Shown here: positions 1-8,898 of the stretch, piece by piece
Layout of the letters: every line of letters starts with the position of its first letter
How positions within the stretch are numbered: position 1 is the stretch's first letter
Source: Roseobacter sp. MED193
GTDB taxonomy: Bacteria > Pseudomonadota > Alphaproteobacteria > Rhodobacterales > Rhodobacteraceae
Direction of reading: 5' to 3'
Length of the DNA stretch: 64,000 nucleotides
Assembly (NCBI RefSeq): GCF_000152965.1
Contig: NZ_CH902583.1
Location: 4,057,484 to 4,121,483, forward strand
Program-made: the position numbers and the translations under genes
Notes under the pieces: generated by a model
Seen by the model: the letters and a program-made list of their open reading frames with translations, nothing else
Told to the model about the DNA's origin: nothing
Database searches by the model: none

Positions 1-530
1 TTCTGGTCGAGCTGTTTCTTCAAAGCGGCCAACCCGGCAAAGGGTTTGGTGTCTTCCTCTCGCAGAGGTTCCACACCAGGCTGGCTATAGACGGCCTCGC
101 CGAGCTCTGCGCCTTCCTTGCGGGGGTAGGGGGGGATCAGGAGTGACAGGGCCTCGATCATCACAACCGCGGGGTCAATAGTGTCCTGAAGCGGCTCGAT
201 GCGGTCATCCGCATCCATTTCCACCTCTGGGTCGTCCGGTTCCGACAGGTCGGACACAAAAATGCGCTCAACTTTTTCATCGATTCGCGTGGTCATCGGT
301 TCCAGTGTCACCACGCAGTCCTGCAGGACAGTCGCCCCTAAAGTGGCAGAAAGCTGCCAGTCGCGGCGTCCCTTGGTGCTGACCTTCCCAGTGAAGCGGA
401 GCTTTCGCAAACCCTTGATATCCAGCTCCTGAGCCAGGGTTTCAAGGGTCTTGGCATCTGGTTGCAAGTCAAACGAAGTTGCCCTGTTCTGTGGCAGATC
501 GGACACCTTTAGGGTGGTGCTGTCAGTCAT
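1..530 (-). CDS. DUF177 (YceD-like) protein, 3' end outside window
   Basis: Reading the minus strand from the ATG at 530 gives an open frame to the window edge (176 codons, no stop reached) beginning MTDSTTLKVSDLPQN. Acidic stretches and a motif close to 'RKLRFTGKV..KGRRDW' in the first third are typical of the DUF177 family, which usually has about 170-185 residues, so nearly the whole gene is here. In proteobacteria this gene normally precedes rpmF (ribosomal protein L32) and plsX, and the plant and bacterial homologues are implicated in 23S rRNA accumulation. Divergence from bamE at 629 is the usual arrangement in Rhodobacteraceae. The family call is from recognition and the function is inferred. 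Confidence 0.85.
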   Translation of the reverse strand, partial: MTDSTTLKVSDLPQNRATSFDLQPDAKTLETLAQELDIKGLRKLRFTGKVSTKGRRDWQLSATLGATVLQDCVVTLEPMTTRIDEKVERIFVSDLSEPDDPEVEMDADDRIEPLQDTIDPAVVMIEALSLLIPPYPRKEGAELGEAVYSQPGVEPLREEDTKPFAGLAALKKQLDQ

Positions 531-628
531 GTTGGCTACTTTCGTTTCTTGAACCGGAGGCCTGCATTAGGTAATCGGGTTCAAAGGCGTGTTCAAGCCA
601 GAGGCAATGCAGTGTTGTGGGGATCATC

Positions 629-1099
629 ATGAATGCACATAAAGACCAGCTGAGATCAGCGGCGAAATATGCAGCCTGGGCACTTGCTGCAGCGGCATTG
701 GCGGGATGTAGCGCGATCTACCAAAAACACGGCTATGTCCCCACCGAAGAGCAACTGGCGGAGGTTGTCGTCGGGGTTGATACCAAGGATTCGGTCGCCG
801 AGACGGTGGGCACGCCCTCGGCCTCGGGTGTTTTGAATGATGGTGGGTACTACTATGTATCGACCCTAATGCGGACCCGCGGTGCAGGCGCAACCAAGCC
901 GGTCTCGCGCACATTGGTCGCGGTTACATTTGATTCCCGTGACGTCGTTTCAGGCATCGAGCGCTACAGTCTTGAAGATGGTAAGGTGATTCCGCTTCAA
1001 CGCCGCGTGACCAGCTCTAGCGTGGAAGACAAAACATTCATCCGCCAGCTTCTTGGTAGTCTCGGCAACTTTAACCCAGGTTCCTTGCTTGAGGAGTAG
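629..1099 (+). CDS. bamE: Outer membrane assembly lipoprotein BamE (SmpA/OmlA)
   Basis: A 156-residue lipoprotein. Its N-terminus has a signal segment ending in the lipobox LAGC, so it should be lipidated on that Cys and anchored in the outer membrane. The SmpA/OmlA core follows (YQKHGYVPTEEQLAEV, then VGTPSASGVL). BamE is an accessory subunit of the BAM complex that inserts beta-barrel proteins such as LptD, which is also encoded in this window. An in-frame GTG exists 12 nt upstream at 617, but the ATG at 629 is preceded by GGGGAT at good spacing and gives the better signal peptide. It is divergently transcribed from the DUF177 gene across about 100 bp that must hold both promoters. Confidence 0.9.
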   Translation: MNAHKDQLRSAAKYAAWALAAAALAGCSAIYQKHGYVPTEEQLAEVVVGVDTKDSVAETVGTPSASGVLNDGGYYYVSTLMRTRGAGATKPVSRTLVAVTFDSRDVVSGIERYSLEDGKVIPLQRRVTSSSVEDKTFIRQLLGSLGNFNPGSLLEE

Positions 1100-1209
1100 T
1101 CCCTCGGTCTTTGCCCGGGGGCAGCGGATGGTACCGGGCAGGTTGGTCTGAAGTGTGAAGGGTTGGTCCCCAGGTGTGGCCATTGCAAAGGGCAGGGGAG
1201 GGCTGGACG

Positions 1210-2007
1210 GTGTCAGGAAACTGCGAAGCGGGGCTGCTGGCTCATACCGTGGCTGCGGATCTTCTTTTGGAAAAAGGCGGCTACCGGGCGCGACTGGCAC
1301 AGAATTCCAGCGATCTGTTGGCGGCCCGTCTTCTTCGGGCGCGCTGTTTTCAAACTGGCTCCCTGGATCAAGACAAATTTGACGACGTCTGTCTGCATGT
1401 ATTGATCGAGTCTCGCAGCGATGGGGCACTGGTGGGCTGTTTTCGGCTTATGCTGCTCGAAAGCGGGCAAGAGTTAGACCAGAGCTACTCCTCACAGTTC
1501 TATGATCTCTCACGGCTTTCCGCCTTCACCGATCGCATGATGGAGCTGGGCAGATTTTGCATTGATCCGGCTGTTCAAAATCCGGATGTGTTGCGCCTCG
1601 CCTGGGGTGGTGTCACGGGGATGGTCGATCAACATGGCGTTGGCCTGCTGTTTGGGTGTTCGTCCTTTGCTGGAACCGACCCCGCCGCCAATCTCGAGGC
1701 TTTTGCGCTGCTACAGCGTCGACATCTTGCACCGGCTGCCTGGTCGCCAGGGCAAAAGGCGACGGATACGCGGTTGTTTAGGGATCTTTTGCGGGACCGA
1801 CCCACAGATCAGAAACCAGATCTTAAGCTGGCGCAGGCGCAGTTGCCGCCGCTGTTGCGTAGCTATCTGACCATGGGAGGCTGGGTAAGCGATCATGTGG
1901 TGATCGATGCCGCCCTCAATACTTGCCATGTTTTTACCGGGCTGGAGGTGAAAGCCGTACCGTCCGTGCGCAAACGGCTCTTGCGCGGCGTTGCCAATTC
2001 GCTCTGA
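1210..2007 (+). CDS. olsB: OlsB-type ornithine-acyl-ACP N-acyltransferase
   Basis: The Acetyltransf_5 ('hemolysin-like') domain fills the protein: YRARLAQNSSDLLAARLLR near the start, MELGRFCIDPAVQN in the middle, and GCSSFAGTDPAANLEAFALL further on. This is the OlsB pattern. OlsB joins a 3-hydroxy fatty acid from ACP to the alpha-amino group of ornithine, making lyso-ornithine lipid at the membrane. I chose GTG at 1210 because GGGGAGGG lies about 8 nt upstream; an ATG at 1174 in the same frame lacks a comparable ribosome binding site. The second enzyme, OlsA, is not adjacent. Membrane acyltransferases of unknown substrate share this fold, so the ornithine specificity is by family resemblance. 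Confidence 0.82.
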   Translation: MSGNCEAGLLAHTVAADLLLEKGGYRARLAQNSSDLLAARLLRARCFQTGSLDQDKFDDVCLHVLIESRSDGALVGCFRLMLLESGQELDQSYSSQFYDLSRLSAFTDRMMELGRFCIDPAVQNPDVLRLAWGGVTGMVDQHGVGLLFGCSSFAGTDPAANLEAFALLQRRHLAPAAWSPGQKATDTRLFRDLLRDRPTDQKPDLKLAQAQLPPLLRSYLTMGGWVSDHVVIDAALNTCHVFTGLEVKAVPSVRKRLLRGVANSL

Positions 2008-2045
2008 GCGTTGACCTTAGCGCCTGCGCGGTTTAGCTGGCTGAC

Positions 2046-3869
2046 ATGGCACGTATACCTCTTTTGCAGATGACCGGGATTTCTCTGACCTTTGGCGGCG
2101 ATCCCCTCTTTTCAGATCTAGATCTGGTGGTGCAACCTGGTGATCGGGTCGCCCTTGTGGGGCGCAATGGATCAGGAAAATCTACCCTTATGAAGGTGAT
2201 GGCGGGGCTAGTTGAAGCCGATGCCGGTACGCTTGTCGTGCCCTCTGGTCGCTCTGTTGGCTATATGGAGCAGGACCCGCAGATGACTGGGTTCACCACG
2301 CTGGGCGAGTTCGCTTCTAGTGGCTTGGATCCTGGTGAGCTCTATAAGGTTGAGCGTGCAGGCGAGGGCCTGAAATTTGACCCTGACCGTCCGGTTGCCA
2401 CTGCCTCTGGTGGGGAGCGTCGCCGCGCGGCCCTGGCCAAGCTGATGGCAGAGGCCCCCGATCTAATGCTGCTGGACGAACCGACCAACCATCTGGATAT
2501 CGAAGCGATTACCTGGCTGGAATCCGAGCTGAAATCCACCCGCGCAGCCTATGTTCTGATCAGCCACGACCGGGCCTTTTTGCGGGCGCTGACCCGGGCG
2601 ACGCTTTGGGTGGATCGTGGCCAGGTGCGGCGGCAGGAAAAGGGCTTTGAGGGGTTTGAGGCTTGGCGCGACAAGATCTGGGAAGAAGAAGATCAGCAAC
2701 GCCATAAGCTGAACCGTCTGATCAAGAGCGAAAGCCGTTGGGCGGTTGAAGGTATCTCTGCCCGCCGTAAGCGCAATATGGGCCGGGTAAGGGCTTTGCA
2801 TGAGCTGAAGGATCAGCGGGCCAGCCAGATCCAACGCCAAGGCGCGGCCGAGTTGGCGCTGGAGGCTGGCCCCAAATCCGGCCGTAAAGTGATCGAGGTC
2901 GAAGGCCTGAGCAAGAGTTTTGGCGACAAGCAAATTGTATCCAATTTTTCCCTGAAGGTTCAACGCAGTGACCGGGTGGCCTTTGTCGGTCCAAACGGTG
3001 CGGGGAAGACCACCCTGCTGAAGCTGATGTTGGGGCAGGAGAACCCGGATGCGGGGGTGGTAAAGCTGGGGACTAATCTTGAAATCGCCCTGTTTGACCA
3101 AACCCGTGACCAGCTCGATCCTGAGGCGACACTCTGGGAGAACCTGACTTCTGACCCGCTGTTGGGCATTTCTGGAAAGGCGGATCAGGTCATGGTGCGC
3201 GGGGTTCCCAAACATGTAGTGGGCTACCTCAAGGAGTTTTTGTTCGATGAGGCCCAGGCCCGTGCGCCGGTGCGCTCACTCTCTGGCGGTGAAAAAGCCA
3301 GGTTGCTGCTGGCCCGATTGATGGCGCGGCAAAGCAATCTGTTGGTGCTGGATGAACCGACCAATGATCTGGATGTGGAAACGCTGGATCTGTTGCAGGA
3401 ATTGCTGGATTCCTATGAAGGTACCGTTCTTTTGGTCAGCCACGATCGGGATTTTCTGGACCGGGTCGCCACCACGACCATCGCCATGGAGGGCGATGGA
3501 AAGGTGACAGCCTATGCCGGGGGCTGGAGTGACTACATCAGCCAGCGCGGTGGATTGCCTGGGATGGAAAAGGGGGAGAAACCTCCAAAAAGCAAAACAC
3601 AAAAGACAAAGGTTAAAGCCGTTGAAAGCGCGCCTGCCCAAGAGAAGCTGAGCTTTAAAGAGAAACACCGGCTTGAGGCGCTCCCCGCTGAGATGGAGCG
3701 GCTGGAGCAGGAGATCGCGAAGCTGCAAGAGTTGATGGCGGACCCTGAGCTGTTTACGCGGGAGCCTGTGAAATTCAAAAAGGCTACCGAAGCGCTGGTC
3801 GAACGGCAGGAAAAACTTGCAGCTGCCGAAGAGGAATGGCTGGAGCTAGAAGAAAAGGCTGGCGGGTAA
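2046..3869 (+). CDS. uup: ABC-F ATPase, Uup-like
   Basis: A soluble protein of 607 residues with two ABC ATPase domains and no membrane segments. Domain 1 has Walker A GRNGSGKST, signature SGGERRR and Walker B LMLLDEPTNHLD. Domain 2 has GPNGAGKTT, SGGEKAR and LLVLDEPTNDLD. A lysine-rich linker near residue 500 leads to a C-terminal coiled coil rich in Glu and Leu, the Uup hallmark that binds branched DNA or ribosomes. ABC-F proteins act on the ribosome or, for Uup, in replication-related processes and precise transposon excision. It starts 38 nt after olsB and may be co-transcribed. A second ABC-F gene of the YheS type lies at 37106-38968. Confidence 0.92.
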   Translation: MARIPLLQMTGISLTFGGDPLFSDLDLVVQPGDRVALVGRNGSGKSTLMKVMAGLVEADAGTLVVPSGRSVGYMEQDPQMTGFTTLGEFASSGLDPGELYKVERAGEGLKFDPDRPVATASGGERRRAALAKLMAEAPDLMLLDEPTNHLDIEAITWLESELKSTRAAYVLISHDRAFLRALTRATLWVDRGQVRRQEKGFEGFEAWRDKIWEEEDQQRHKLNRLIKSESRWAVEGISARRKRNMGRVRALHELKDQRASQIQRQGAAELALEAGPKSGRKVIEVEGLSKSFGDKQIVSNFSLKVQRSDRVAFVGPNGAGKTTLLKLMLGQENPDAGVVKLGTNLEIALFDQTRDQLDPEATLWENLTSDPLLGISGKADQVMVRGVPKHVVGYLKEFLFDEAQARAPVRSLSGGEKARLLLARLMARQSNLLVLDEPTNDLDVETLDLLQELLDSYEGTVLLVSHDRDFLDRVATTTIAMEGDGKVTAYAGGWSDYISQRGGLPGMEKGEKPPKSKTQKTKVKAVESAPAQEKLSFKEKHRLEALPAEMERLEQEIAKLQELMADPELFTREPVKFKKATEALVERQEKLAAAEEEWLELEEKAGG

Positions 3870-3964
3870 GACGGCTGGTAAGTTAATTTTTGTTAATAGC
3901 CGGTTATGGGCCGTCCTTATTGTAAGGTTGCACATGATTTCGGGGGTGAAAACTGTCAGGAGCC

Positions 3965-4129
3965 TCAGCGCGCCGCCTGATTGTACTTCAGCAGATTTTG
4001 CAAGGCGGCAAAGGCAGGTTCTTGCACCCGCAGGGGCCAGGCGGGCGTCTTTATGGGGCCCTGGGTGTGACAGCGCAGGCGCGTTGCAATTGGTGTAAGA
4101 TGCGGCCCAAATGGGAAAGAAGCGCAGGA
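3965..4129 (-). pseudogene. Start-less ORF with protein-like composition, possible gene relic
   Basis: The stretch 3870-4173 has no normal gene. On the minus strand, one frame is open from just after a TAA at 4130-4132 to a TGA at 3965-3967 and encodes 54 residues, including PFGPHLTPIATRLRCHTQG and PAFAALQNLLKYNQAAR. The translation looks like real protein (balanced composition, amphipathic C-terminus), but it has no ATG and no evident Shine-Dalgarno sequence. It may be the 3' remnant of a decayed gene or part of a dispersed repeat. I do not recognise the family. Confidence 0.35.
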
Positions 4130-4173
4130 TTAATTTCCTACGCCTCTTGCTTGTTCTATCTTAGTTTTTGGCC

Positions 4174-4929
4174 TTAGCGCATGCGCAGAGCGCCGTCGAT
4201 GCGGATGACTTCGCCGTTCAGGTAGCCCGCCTCAGTGATGAAGCCTGCCAATTGGCCGTATTCTGCCGGATCTCCGAGACGTGCTGGGTTTGGCACATCT
4301 GCTGCCAGCTGCTGCTGGACCTCCTCTGGCAGTCCTGCCAGCATGGGGGTCATAAAGATACCAGGGGCAATGGTCATGACCCGAATGCCGGAGGAGGCCA
4401 GATCACGGGCCATGGGTAGGCACATGCCCACCACGCCGCCTTTGGAGGCGGCATAGGCAGCTTGGCCCTTTTGACCGTCGTAGGCCGCAATCGAAGCGGT
4501 ATTGATGATCACACCGCGGGCACCATCGGGTTCGGGGGTGTTCTTGGCGATCTCAATGGCGGCAAGCCGGGCGACATTGAAGGTGCCCACCAGATTGATG
4601 TCGATGGTGCGCTGGTAGGCGTCCAGCGGATGAGCCCCATCGCGGCCAATAGTTTTGATGCCATAGGCAATCCCAGCGCAGTTCACACAGGCGGAAATGC
4701 GGCCCATCTTTTCGACGGCATAGGCGATGGCTGCGCTCACTGATTCCTCATCGGTTACATCGGTTTGCACAAAATGGCCGCCGATCTCTGTGGCGATCTT
4801 TGGACCACGTTCGGCATCACGGTCCAGAATCGTAACTGTCGCACCGTTTTGGGCAAAATGGCGTGCGGTGGCCTCTCCGAGGCCAGAGGCGCCGCCGGTG
4901 ATGATAGCGCAGGTCTGAGAAAGTTTCAT
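4174..4929 (-). CDS. SDR-family 3-hydroxyacyl-CoA dehydrogenase (HSD17B10-like)
   Basis: A 251-residue short-chain dehydrogenase. It has the Rossmann motif TGGASGLGEATA near residue 11, NCAG in the middle, NTASIAAYDGQ with the catalytic Ser, and the YAASK catalytic Tyr-Lys pair. The sequence DGQKGQAAYAASKGG and the ending NGEVIRIDGALRM match the type 10 hydroxysteroid / 3-hydroxy-2-methylbutyryl-CoA dehydrogenase subgroup, which oxidises short 3-hydroxyacyl-CoAs with NAD in isoleucine and fatty-acid breakdown. A perfect palindrome lies 23 nt upstream of the start (4952-4965). The physiological substrate is inferred from subgroup resemblance only. Confidence 0.88.
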   Translation of the reverse strand: MKLSQTCAIITGGASGLGEATARHFAQNGATVTILDRDAERGPKIATEIGGHFVQTDVTDEESVSAAIAYAVEKMGRISACVNCAGIAYGIKTIGRDGAHPLDAYQRTIDINLVGTFNVARLAAIEIAKNTPEPDGARGVIINTASIAAYDGQKGQAAYAASKGGVVGMCLPMARDLASSGIRVMTIAPGIFMTPMLAGLPEEVQQQLAADVPNPARLGDPAEYGQLAGFITEAGYLNGEVIRIDGALRMR

Positions 4930-4951
4930 GAGCGAGGGTCCTTCAGGTATC

Positions 4952-4965
4952 TGAACATTTGTTCA
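4952..4965. promoter_or_regulatory. Palindromic operator candidate before the SDR gene
   Basis: TGAACA-TT-TGTTCA is a perfect 6-bp inverted repeat just upstream of the SDR start codon, in the expected promoter or 5' untranslated region. This form resembles operators of TetR-family regulators of acyl-CoA metabolism. The regulator is not in the window. Confidence 0.4.
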
Positions 4966-4991
4966 ATAACTACCAGATAAAGCCGGTCTGT

Positions 4992-5903
4992 CTAGCACTT
5001 CATGGCGCTCATCAGTTTTCTGTCCCAGCGCGCCAGAGGCGAGAACAGTCGCCCCAAGGGAGGCCACAGAAGCCAGGTGCCCCCCAGTTGTGACAGGCGT
5101 GCTCCGGTACCCAGTTTGAAACGCGCCAGGCCAGGCGCCTCTTCGGTATTGATGAGACCCAGATCCAGCTGCTCACAGCCCTTCCTGGCTAGCCAAAGCA
5201 TGACCTCCCACATCAGCAGGTTATGGGCTGACAGGGCTTTGCCGGTCTGGGTGGTATTGGAGATATGATACGTGGCGCCCCTACCATGGCGCAGGATCAG
5301 GATTGCGGCTACCGCAGTAGTGCCCTCAAAGGCCTGAAAGAGCTTGGCCTGGCCTTTGTTTGCCTTGGCATAGGCCAGCGTCAGGGCAACGGGCCAACTG
5401 CGGTAGCCACGTTTCCTCTGTTGCGCTTGATCGGCGGCGAACAGCCAGTGGTTTGGATCCAACGGCATGTTCTGACGACTGACTCGAAGTCCACGCCCCT
5501 GCGCCCGATTCAGCCGGTTGCGCCATTTCTGATGAAGCGCTTCTCTCTGAGATCCTGCTGTTTGCTTGAGATCAAGGAGGGCGACAAAGGCGGGGGTGAC
5601 AAGCGGGAGCGCGCCGATCCCTGCCAGTTCCGGGCGGGGATGTTCGGGAGAGAGGATCACTGGACTGCGCCCCAGCTCAACGGTTCGCAACGCTTCGACA
5701 AGTTGGTCGGGATGGTCCAGCGGGGCGCGGTTGATCATCGCAACCTGGAAGCCTGCGGACATACGCCGGGTGGTGACCAGCGTGTTGTTGAGACCCGGCA
5801 GGAGGACAGGCGATTGGCCGTTGAGTGAAAGGGCCCCGCGAAACTCAGAGGTCTGAGCGAGTGCCTGGGGCGCAGGCGAAGTGGGTGAGGGGCAATCAAA
5901 CAT
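4992..5903 (-). CDS. GNAT-family (BioF2/FemAB-like) acetyltransferase
   Basis: A protein of 303 residues. The C-terminal half has the BioF2-like GNAT fold: HQKWRNRLNRAQGRGLRV, then GYRSWPVALTLAY, LFQAFEGTTAVAAILILRHG, and TYHISNTTQTGKALSAHNLLMWEVMLWL, followed by LDLGLINTEEAPGLARFKLG. These are the usual hallmarks of FemAB-like aminoacyl or acyl transferases. No transmembrane segment is visible. It sits alone on the minus strand 62 nt upstream of the SDR gene. The substrate cannot be told; related proteins act on cell-envelope amines or exopolysaccharides. Confidence 0.75.
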   Translation of the reverse strand: MFDCPSPTSPAPQALAQTSEFRGALSLNGQSPVLLPGLNNTLVTTRRMSAGFQVAMINRAPLDHPDQLVEALRTVELGRSPVILSPEHPRPELAGIGALPLVTPAFVALLDLKQTAGSQREALHQKWRNRLNRAQGRGLRVSRQNMPLDPNHWLFAADQAQQRKRGYRSWPVALTLAYAKANKGQAKLFQAFEGTTAVAAILILRHGRGATYHISNTTQTGKALSAHNLLMWEVMLWLARKGCEQLDLGLINTEEAPGLARFKLGTGARLSQLGGTWLLWPPLGRLFSPLARWDRKLMSAMKC

Positions 5904-5948
5904 AGAGTTATTTACCTCTTAGAAACCTAAATCATGGTTAATGAAGCA

Positions 5949-6086
5949 ATGAAAAAACACCTATCCGTTCAAGGCCAGATTGCCCCCAATCCCAAGATGA
6001 CATTGACAGCCGCCTTTGTGCTGGCCTGCGTCCTGTCCGTTCCGGTTTTTACTCTGTTAAGCTTGGTGGATTGGTTGTTTTTGTAA
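5949..6086 (+). CDS. Small single-span membrane protein (45 aa)
   Basis: An ATG at 5949 opens a 45-codon frame ending in TAA at 6084. The product starts MKKHLSVQGQIAPNPKMTL, followed by a hydrophobic segment of about 20 residues (AAFVLACVLSVPVFTLLSLV) and a short DWLFL tail. The basic N-terminus, single membrane span and clean end look like a genuine small inner-membrane protein. The ribosome binding site is weak (GAAG). It ends directly at the palindrome cluster starting at 6087. I do not recognise the family. Confidence 0.55.
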   Translation: MKKHLSVQGQIAPNPKMTLTAAFVLACVLSVPVFTLLSLVDWLFL

Positions 6087-6107
6087 GGCTCTGCCTCACA
6101 CTCCGGG
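6087..6107. repeat. Short intergenic repeat, copy 1
   Basis: GGCTCTGCCTC followed by ACACTCCGGG begins immediately after the stop codon of the 45-residue ORF. It matches 8899-8919 at 19 of 21 positions. Both copies lie just after a plus-strand gene, which suggests a dispersed intergenic element. Confidence 0.6.
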
Positions 6108-6118
6108 AAAACTATTAT

Positions 6119-6164
6119 GGGCCAAATGAAGAAAAGGGCTTTCTCCCGGACTGTCATTTGGCCC
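6119..6164. repeat. Long perfect inverted repeat (11-bp arms)
   Basis: GGGCCAAATGA at 6119-6129 and TCATTTGGCCC at 6154-6164 are perfect inverted copies around a 24-nt loop that contains a smaller GAAA/TTTC stem. No long U-tract follows, so this is not a standard terminator. It lies between the 45-residue ORF and the 3' end of tyrS. Confidence 0.65.
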
Positions 6165-6183
6165 TAAGTATCCTAGGGACAAT

Positions 6184-6252
6184 GGGGCAAAGCCCCCTTT
6201 TCCTAGGGGTAGAAACGAGCTACCAGCCGCCTCCAAGTCACGCAGGAGGCGG
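6184..6252. repeat. Two further hairpins downstream of tyrS
   Basis: GGGGC-AAA-GCCCC at 6184-6196 is followed by CCTTTTCC. CCGCCTCC at 6227-6234 pairs with GGAGGCGG at 6245-6252, followed on the plus strand by GTTGTTTCT. Either could act in termination for plus-strand transcription; the second lies within 20 nt of the tyrS stop codon and may protect or end the tyrS transcript. Confidence 0.45.
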
Positions 6253-6270
6253 GTTGTTTCTGCAGCCCTG

Positions 6271-7527
6271 TCAGCTGCCCAGTTGAACCAAAGCATGGCG
6301 CTTTTTGCCTGCACTGAGCTTGATTGGGCTGGAGAGGTCGGTGGCAGTGATCATCAGGCCTGCGTCCATGAGCGGCTTGTCATCCAGCTTGGCACCGTTT
6401 TCATTGATCAAGCGCTTGGCATCCTTGCCGGATTTCGCAAGGCCAGACTTGACAATCAACTGCACAATGGAAATGCCATCGCCAAGCTCTTCACTGGACA
6501 GGGACAGGGTTGGCAAATCCTCCCCTATACCACCCTTTTCAAAGACTTCTCTGGCGGTGGCCTCTGCGGCGACCGCAGCCTCAGCCCCATGCAGCAGTTT
6601 GGTCACCTCATTGGCGAGGATGACCTTGGCTGCGTTTACCTCTGAGCCAGCGAGTGCGCCGAGGCGGTCACATTCATCCACGGGCAGTTCTGTATAGAGT
6701 TTCAGGAAGCGGCCAACGTCGGCATCCGTCGTGTTGCGCCAGAATTGCCAGAATTCATAGGGGCTGCGCATATCAGCATTGAGCCAGACGGCGCCATCCT
6801 GACTTTTACCCATCTTCTTGCCGTCTGAGGTCGTCAGAAGGGGAGAGGTGAGCCCATATATGGAATTGTCGAGTACCCGACGGGTCAGGTCGATACCGTT
6901 GACAATATTACCCCATTGGTCCGAACCACCCATCTGTAGAATGCAGCCATATCTACGGTTTAGTTCCAGGAAATCGTAGGCCTGCAAGATCATGTAGTTG
7001 AACTCGAGGAAGCTGAGGCTTTGCTCGCGATCAAGGCGCGATTTGACCGATTCAAAGGCCAGCATACGATTGACCGAGAAGTGCCGCCCGATATCGCGCA
7101 GGAACTCAAGGTAATTCAGCCCGTCCAGCCACTCCGCATTGTTGAGCATTAGGGCTTTGTTTGGCGCGTCGCTGTCGTAGTCAATATAGGCTGAGAAAAC
7201 TTTCTTAATCCCGGCGATATTGTCGTCGATCTGTGCTTCGGTCAGCAGTGGGCGTTCATCGGCGCGAAACGAAGGATCACCAACCTTGGTGGTGCCACCG
7301 CCCATCAGGGTGATTGGTTGGTGGCCGGTCTTCTGAAACCAGCGCAGCATCATGATCTGGATCAGAGAGCCCACGTGCAACGACTTGGCCGTGGCGTCAA
7401 AACCGATATAGGCAGGCTTCACCCCCTGCATCAGAGCCTCATCAAGGCCTTGATAATCGGTGCAGTCAGCAAGGAACCCGCGTTCCATCATGACAGCGAC
7501 GAAGTCCGATTTTGGGTGATAGGTCAT
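6271..7527 (-). CDS. tyrS: Tyrosyl-tRNA synthetase
   Basis: A class I aminoacyl-tRNA synthetase of 418 residues, the normal length for bacterial TyrRS. The HIGH-type signature is HVGS in [17 protein letters not shown] and the KMSKS loop is KMGKS in [29 protein letters not shown] contributes to the tyrosine pocket. The C-terminal S4-like RNA-binding domain covers [19 protein letters not shown]. The open frame extends 18 codons further upstream, but I chose the ATG at 7527 because GAGG precedes it at good spacing and MTYHPKSDF is the usual N-terminus. It attaches tyrosine to tRNA-Tyr in the cytoplasm and diverges from anmK. Confidence 0.95.
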   Translation of the reverse strand: MTYHPKSDFVAVMMERGFLADCTDYQGLDEALMQGVKPAYIGFDATAKSLHVGSLIQIMMLRWFQKTGHQPITLMGGGTTKVGDPSFRADERPLLTEAQIDDNIAGIKKVFSAYIDYDSDAPNKALMLNNAEWLDGLNYLEFLRDIGRHFSVNRMLAFESVKSRLDREQSLSFLEFNYMILQAYDFLELNRRYGCILQMGGSDQWGNIVNGIDLTRRVLDNSIYGLTSPLLTTSDGKKMGKSQDGAVWLNADMRSPYEFWQFWRNTTDADVGRFLKLYTELPVDECDRLGALAGSEVNAAKVILANEVTKLLHGAEAAVAAEATAREVFEKGGIGEDLPTLSLSSEELGDGISIVQLIVKSGLAKSGKDAKRLINENGAKLDDKPLMDAGLMITATDLSSPIKLSAGKKRHALVQLGS

Positions 7528-7712
7528 AACATGCCTCGGTTTTTGGTTTGCGATCTGCTGTATAGGGCTCAAATGTCCCACATGGAACCTGTTTTCCAGA
7601 CAAAAAGCGGCGGTTTCCAGTGGTGAAGTTGCCTGCTATGCAAAGAAAAAGGCTCTACAGAGCATTTCAGAGCTACAGCAGGCTTTGCTGATACGACGGG
7701 ACGAGGCAAAAG

Positions 7713-8825
7713 ATGAGTAAGGCGATCGCTAAATCGGGAGTTCTTCGTGCCTTGGGGGCGATGAGTGGCACCTCATTGGACGGTGTGGATGTTGCGGTCC
7801 TTGAAACGGATGGTCACCAAATTTCAGGTTTTGGCCCAAGTCGGTATTTTCCCTACTCTGTGGCAGAGCGGGAGGCGCTGCGCGCTGCCCTAGGGCAATG
7901 GTCGGGGGCCAAGGTTGAGGCGGCCACAGGGGTGGTGGAGGCGGCGCATCTAGCTGCACTTTCTGGGTTTGATAATGTCGATTTGGTTGGTTTCCATGGC
8001 CAGACACTGGCCCATGCGCCGCGCCTACAGGGCACCCTACAGGTGGGAGACGGGGCGGGGCTGGCTGAAGCGTTGGACCTGCCAGTGGTTTGGGATTTTC
8101 GCAGCGATGATGTCGCGATGGGCGGCGAGGGCGCGCCGTTGGCTCCCTTTTACCACTTTGCCTGCGCCAAGTACATCAAGGCGACCGCCCCGATTTGTTT
8201 CCTGAACCTGGGCGGCGTTGGAAATATCACCTATGTTGACCCGCGGTTTGACCGCCCGGAGCAGACTGGGGCGCTCTTGGCGTTTGACACCGGACCTGCA
8301 AATGCTCCGATCAATGATCTGCTGCAAGCACGGCTGGGGCTGGCTTTTGACAGAGACGGAGCCGTGGCCAGGAGCGGTGAAGTTGAGACTGGCGCCTTGG
8401 AGTTGTTTCTGGCTGAGCCGTATTTCTCAAAGATGCCGCCTAAATCGTTAGACAGAAATGACTTTTCTGAAATGATTGACTTGGTTGAAGAGTTGAGTGA
8501 TGCGGATGCTAGCGCAACGCTTACCGCAATGTGTGCCGCCGCTGTAGCGCAGGGGATGGAGCATTGTCCGCATCCGCCCTCGGCGGTCTTGGTGACGGGG
8601 GGAGGGCGTCAAAATCCGGTGCTTATGGAGATGCTGACTGTATCACTGGATTGTCCGGTCAGGCGAATTGAGGAGGTTGGCCTTGATGGAGATATGTTGG
8701 AAGCACAGGCGTTTGCATATCTGGCCGTTCGGGTGGCGCGAGGGCTGCCTACCTCCTGCCCGGGGACAACTGGAGTTAGCGCTTGCGTTGGAGGCGGGAT
8801 CGTCAGCATGCCCGGAGCGGACTGA
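7713..8825 (+). CDS. anmK: Anhydro-N-acetylmuramic acid kinase
   Basis: A 370-residue kinase of the ASKHA fold. The AnmK signature [17 protein letters not shown] is near the N-terminus, followed by [45 protein letters not shown] and a C-terminal [14 protein letters not shown]. AnmK phosphorylates 1,6-anhydro-MurNAc with ring opening to MurNAc-6-phosphate, part of peptidoglycan recycling. A GAGG box about 10 nt upstream supports the ATG at 7713. Divergent to tyrS, as is common in Rhodobacteraceae. Downstream, 8826-9015 holds a second copy of the short intergenic repeat and no gene. Confidence 0.94.
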   Translation: MSKAIAKSGVLRALGAMSGTSLDGVDVAVLETDGHQISGFGPSRYFPYSVAEREALRAALGQWSGAKVEAATGVVEAAHLAALSGFDNVDLVGFHGQTLAHAPRLQGTLQVGDGAGLAEALDLPVVWDFRSDDVAMGGEGAPLAPFYHFACAKYIKATAPICFLNLGGVGNITYVDPRFDRPEQTGALLAFDTGPANAPINDLLQARLGLAFDRDGAVARSGEVETGALELFLAEPYFSKMPPKSLDRNDFSEMIDLVEELSDADASATLTAMCAAAVAQGMEHCPHPPSAVLVTGGGRQNPVLMEMLTVSLDCPVRRIEEVGLDGDMLEAQAFAYLAVRVARGLPTSCPGTTGVSACVGGGIVSMPGAD

Positions 8826-8898
8826 TCTGATGTAGCTGCGGCATGGTAGCCCTTAGGTGTCAGGCGCTTTGACCTGTGACAGTGGTGGTATGATGAGA

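Noticed and set aside
4953..4964. GAACATTTGTTC as a Gram-positive type LexA box (GAAC-N4-GTTC)
   Set aside because: The organism is alphaproteobacterial, where LexA recognises GTTC-N7-GTTC. The palindrome is better read as a TetR-type operator.
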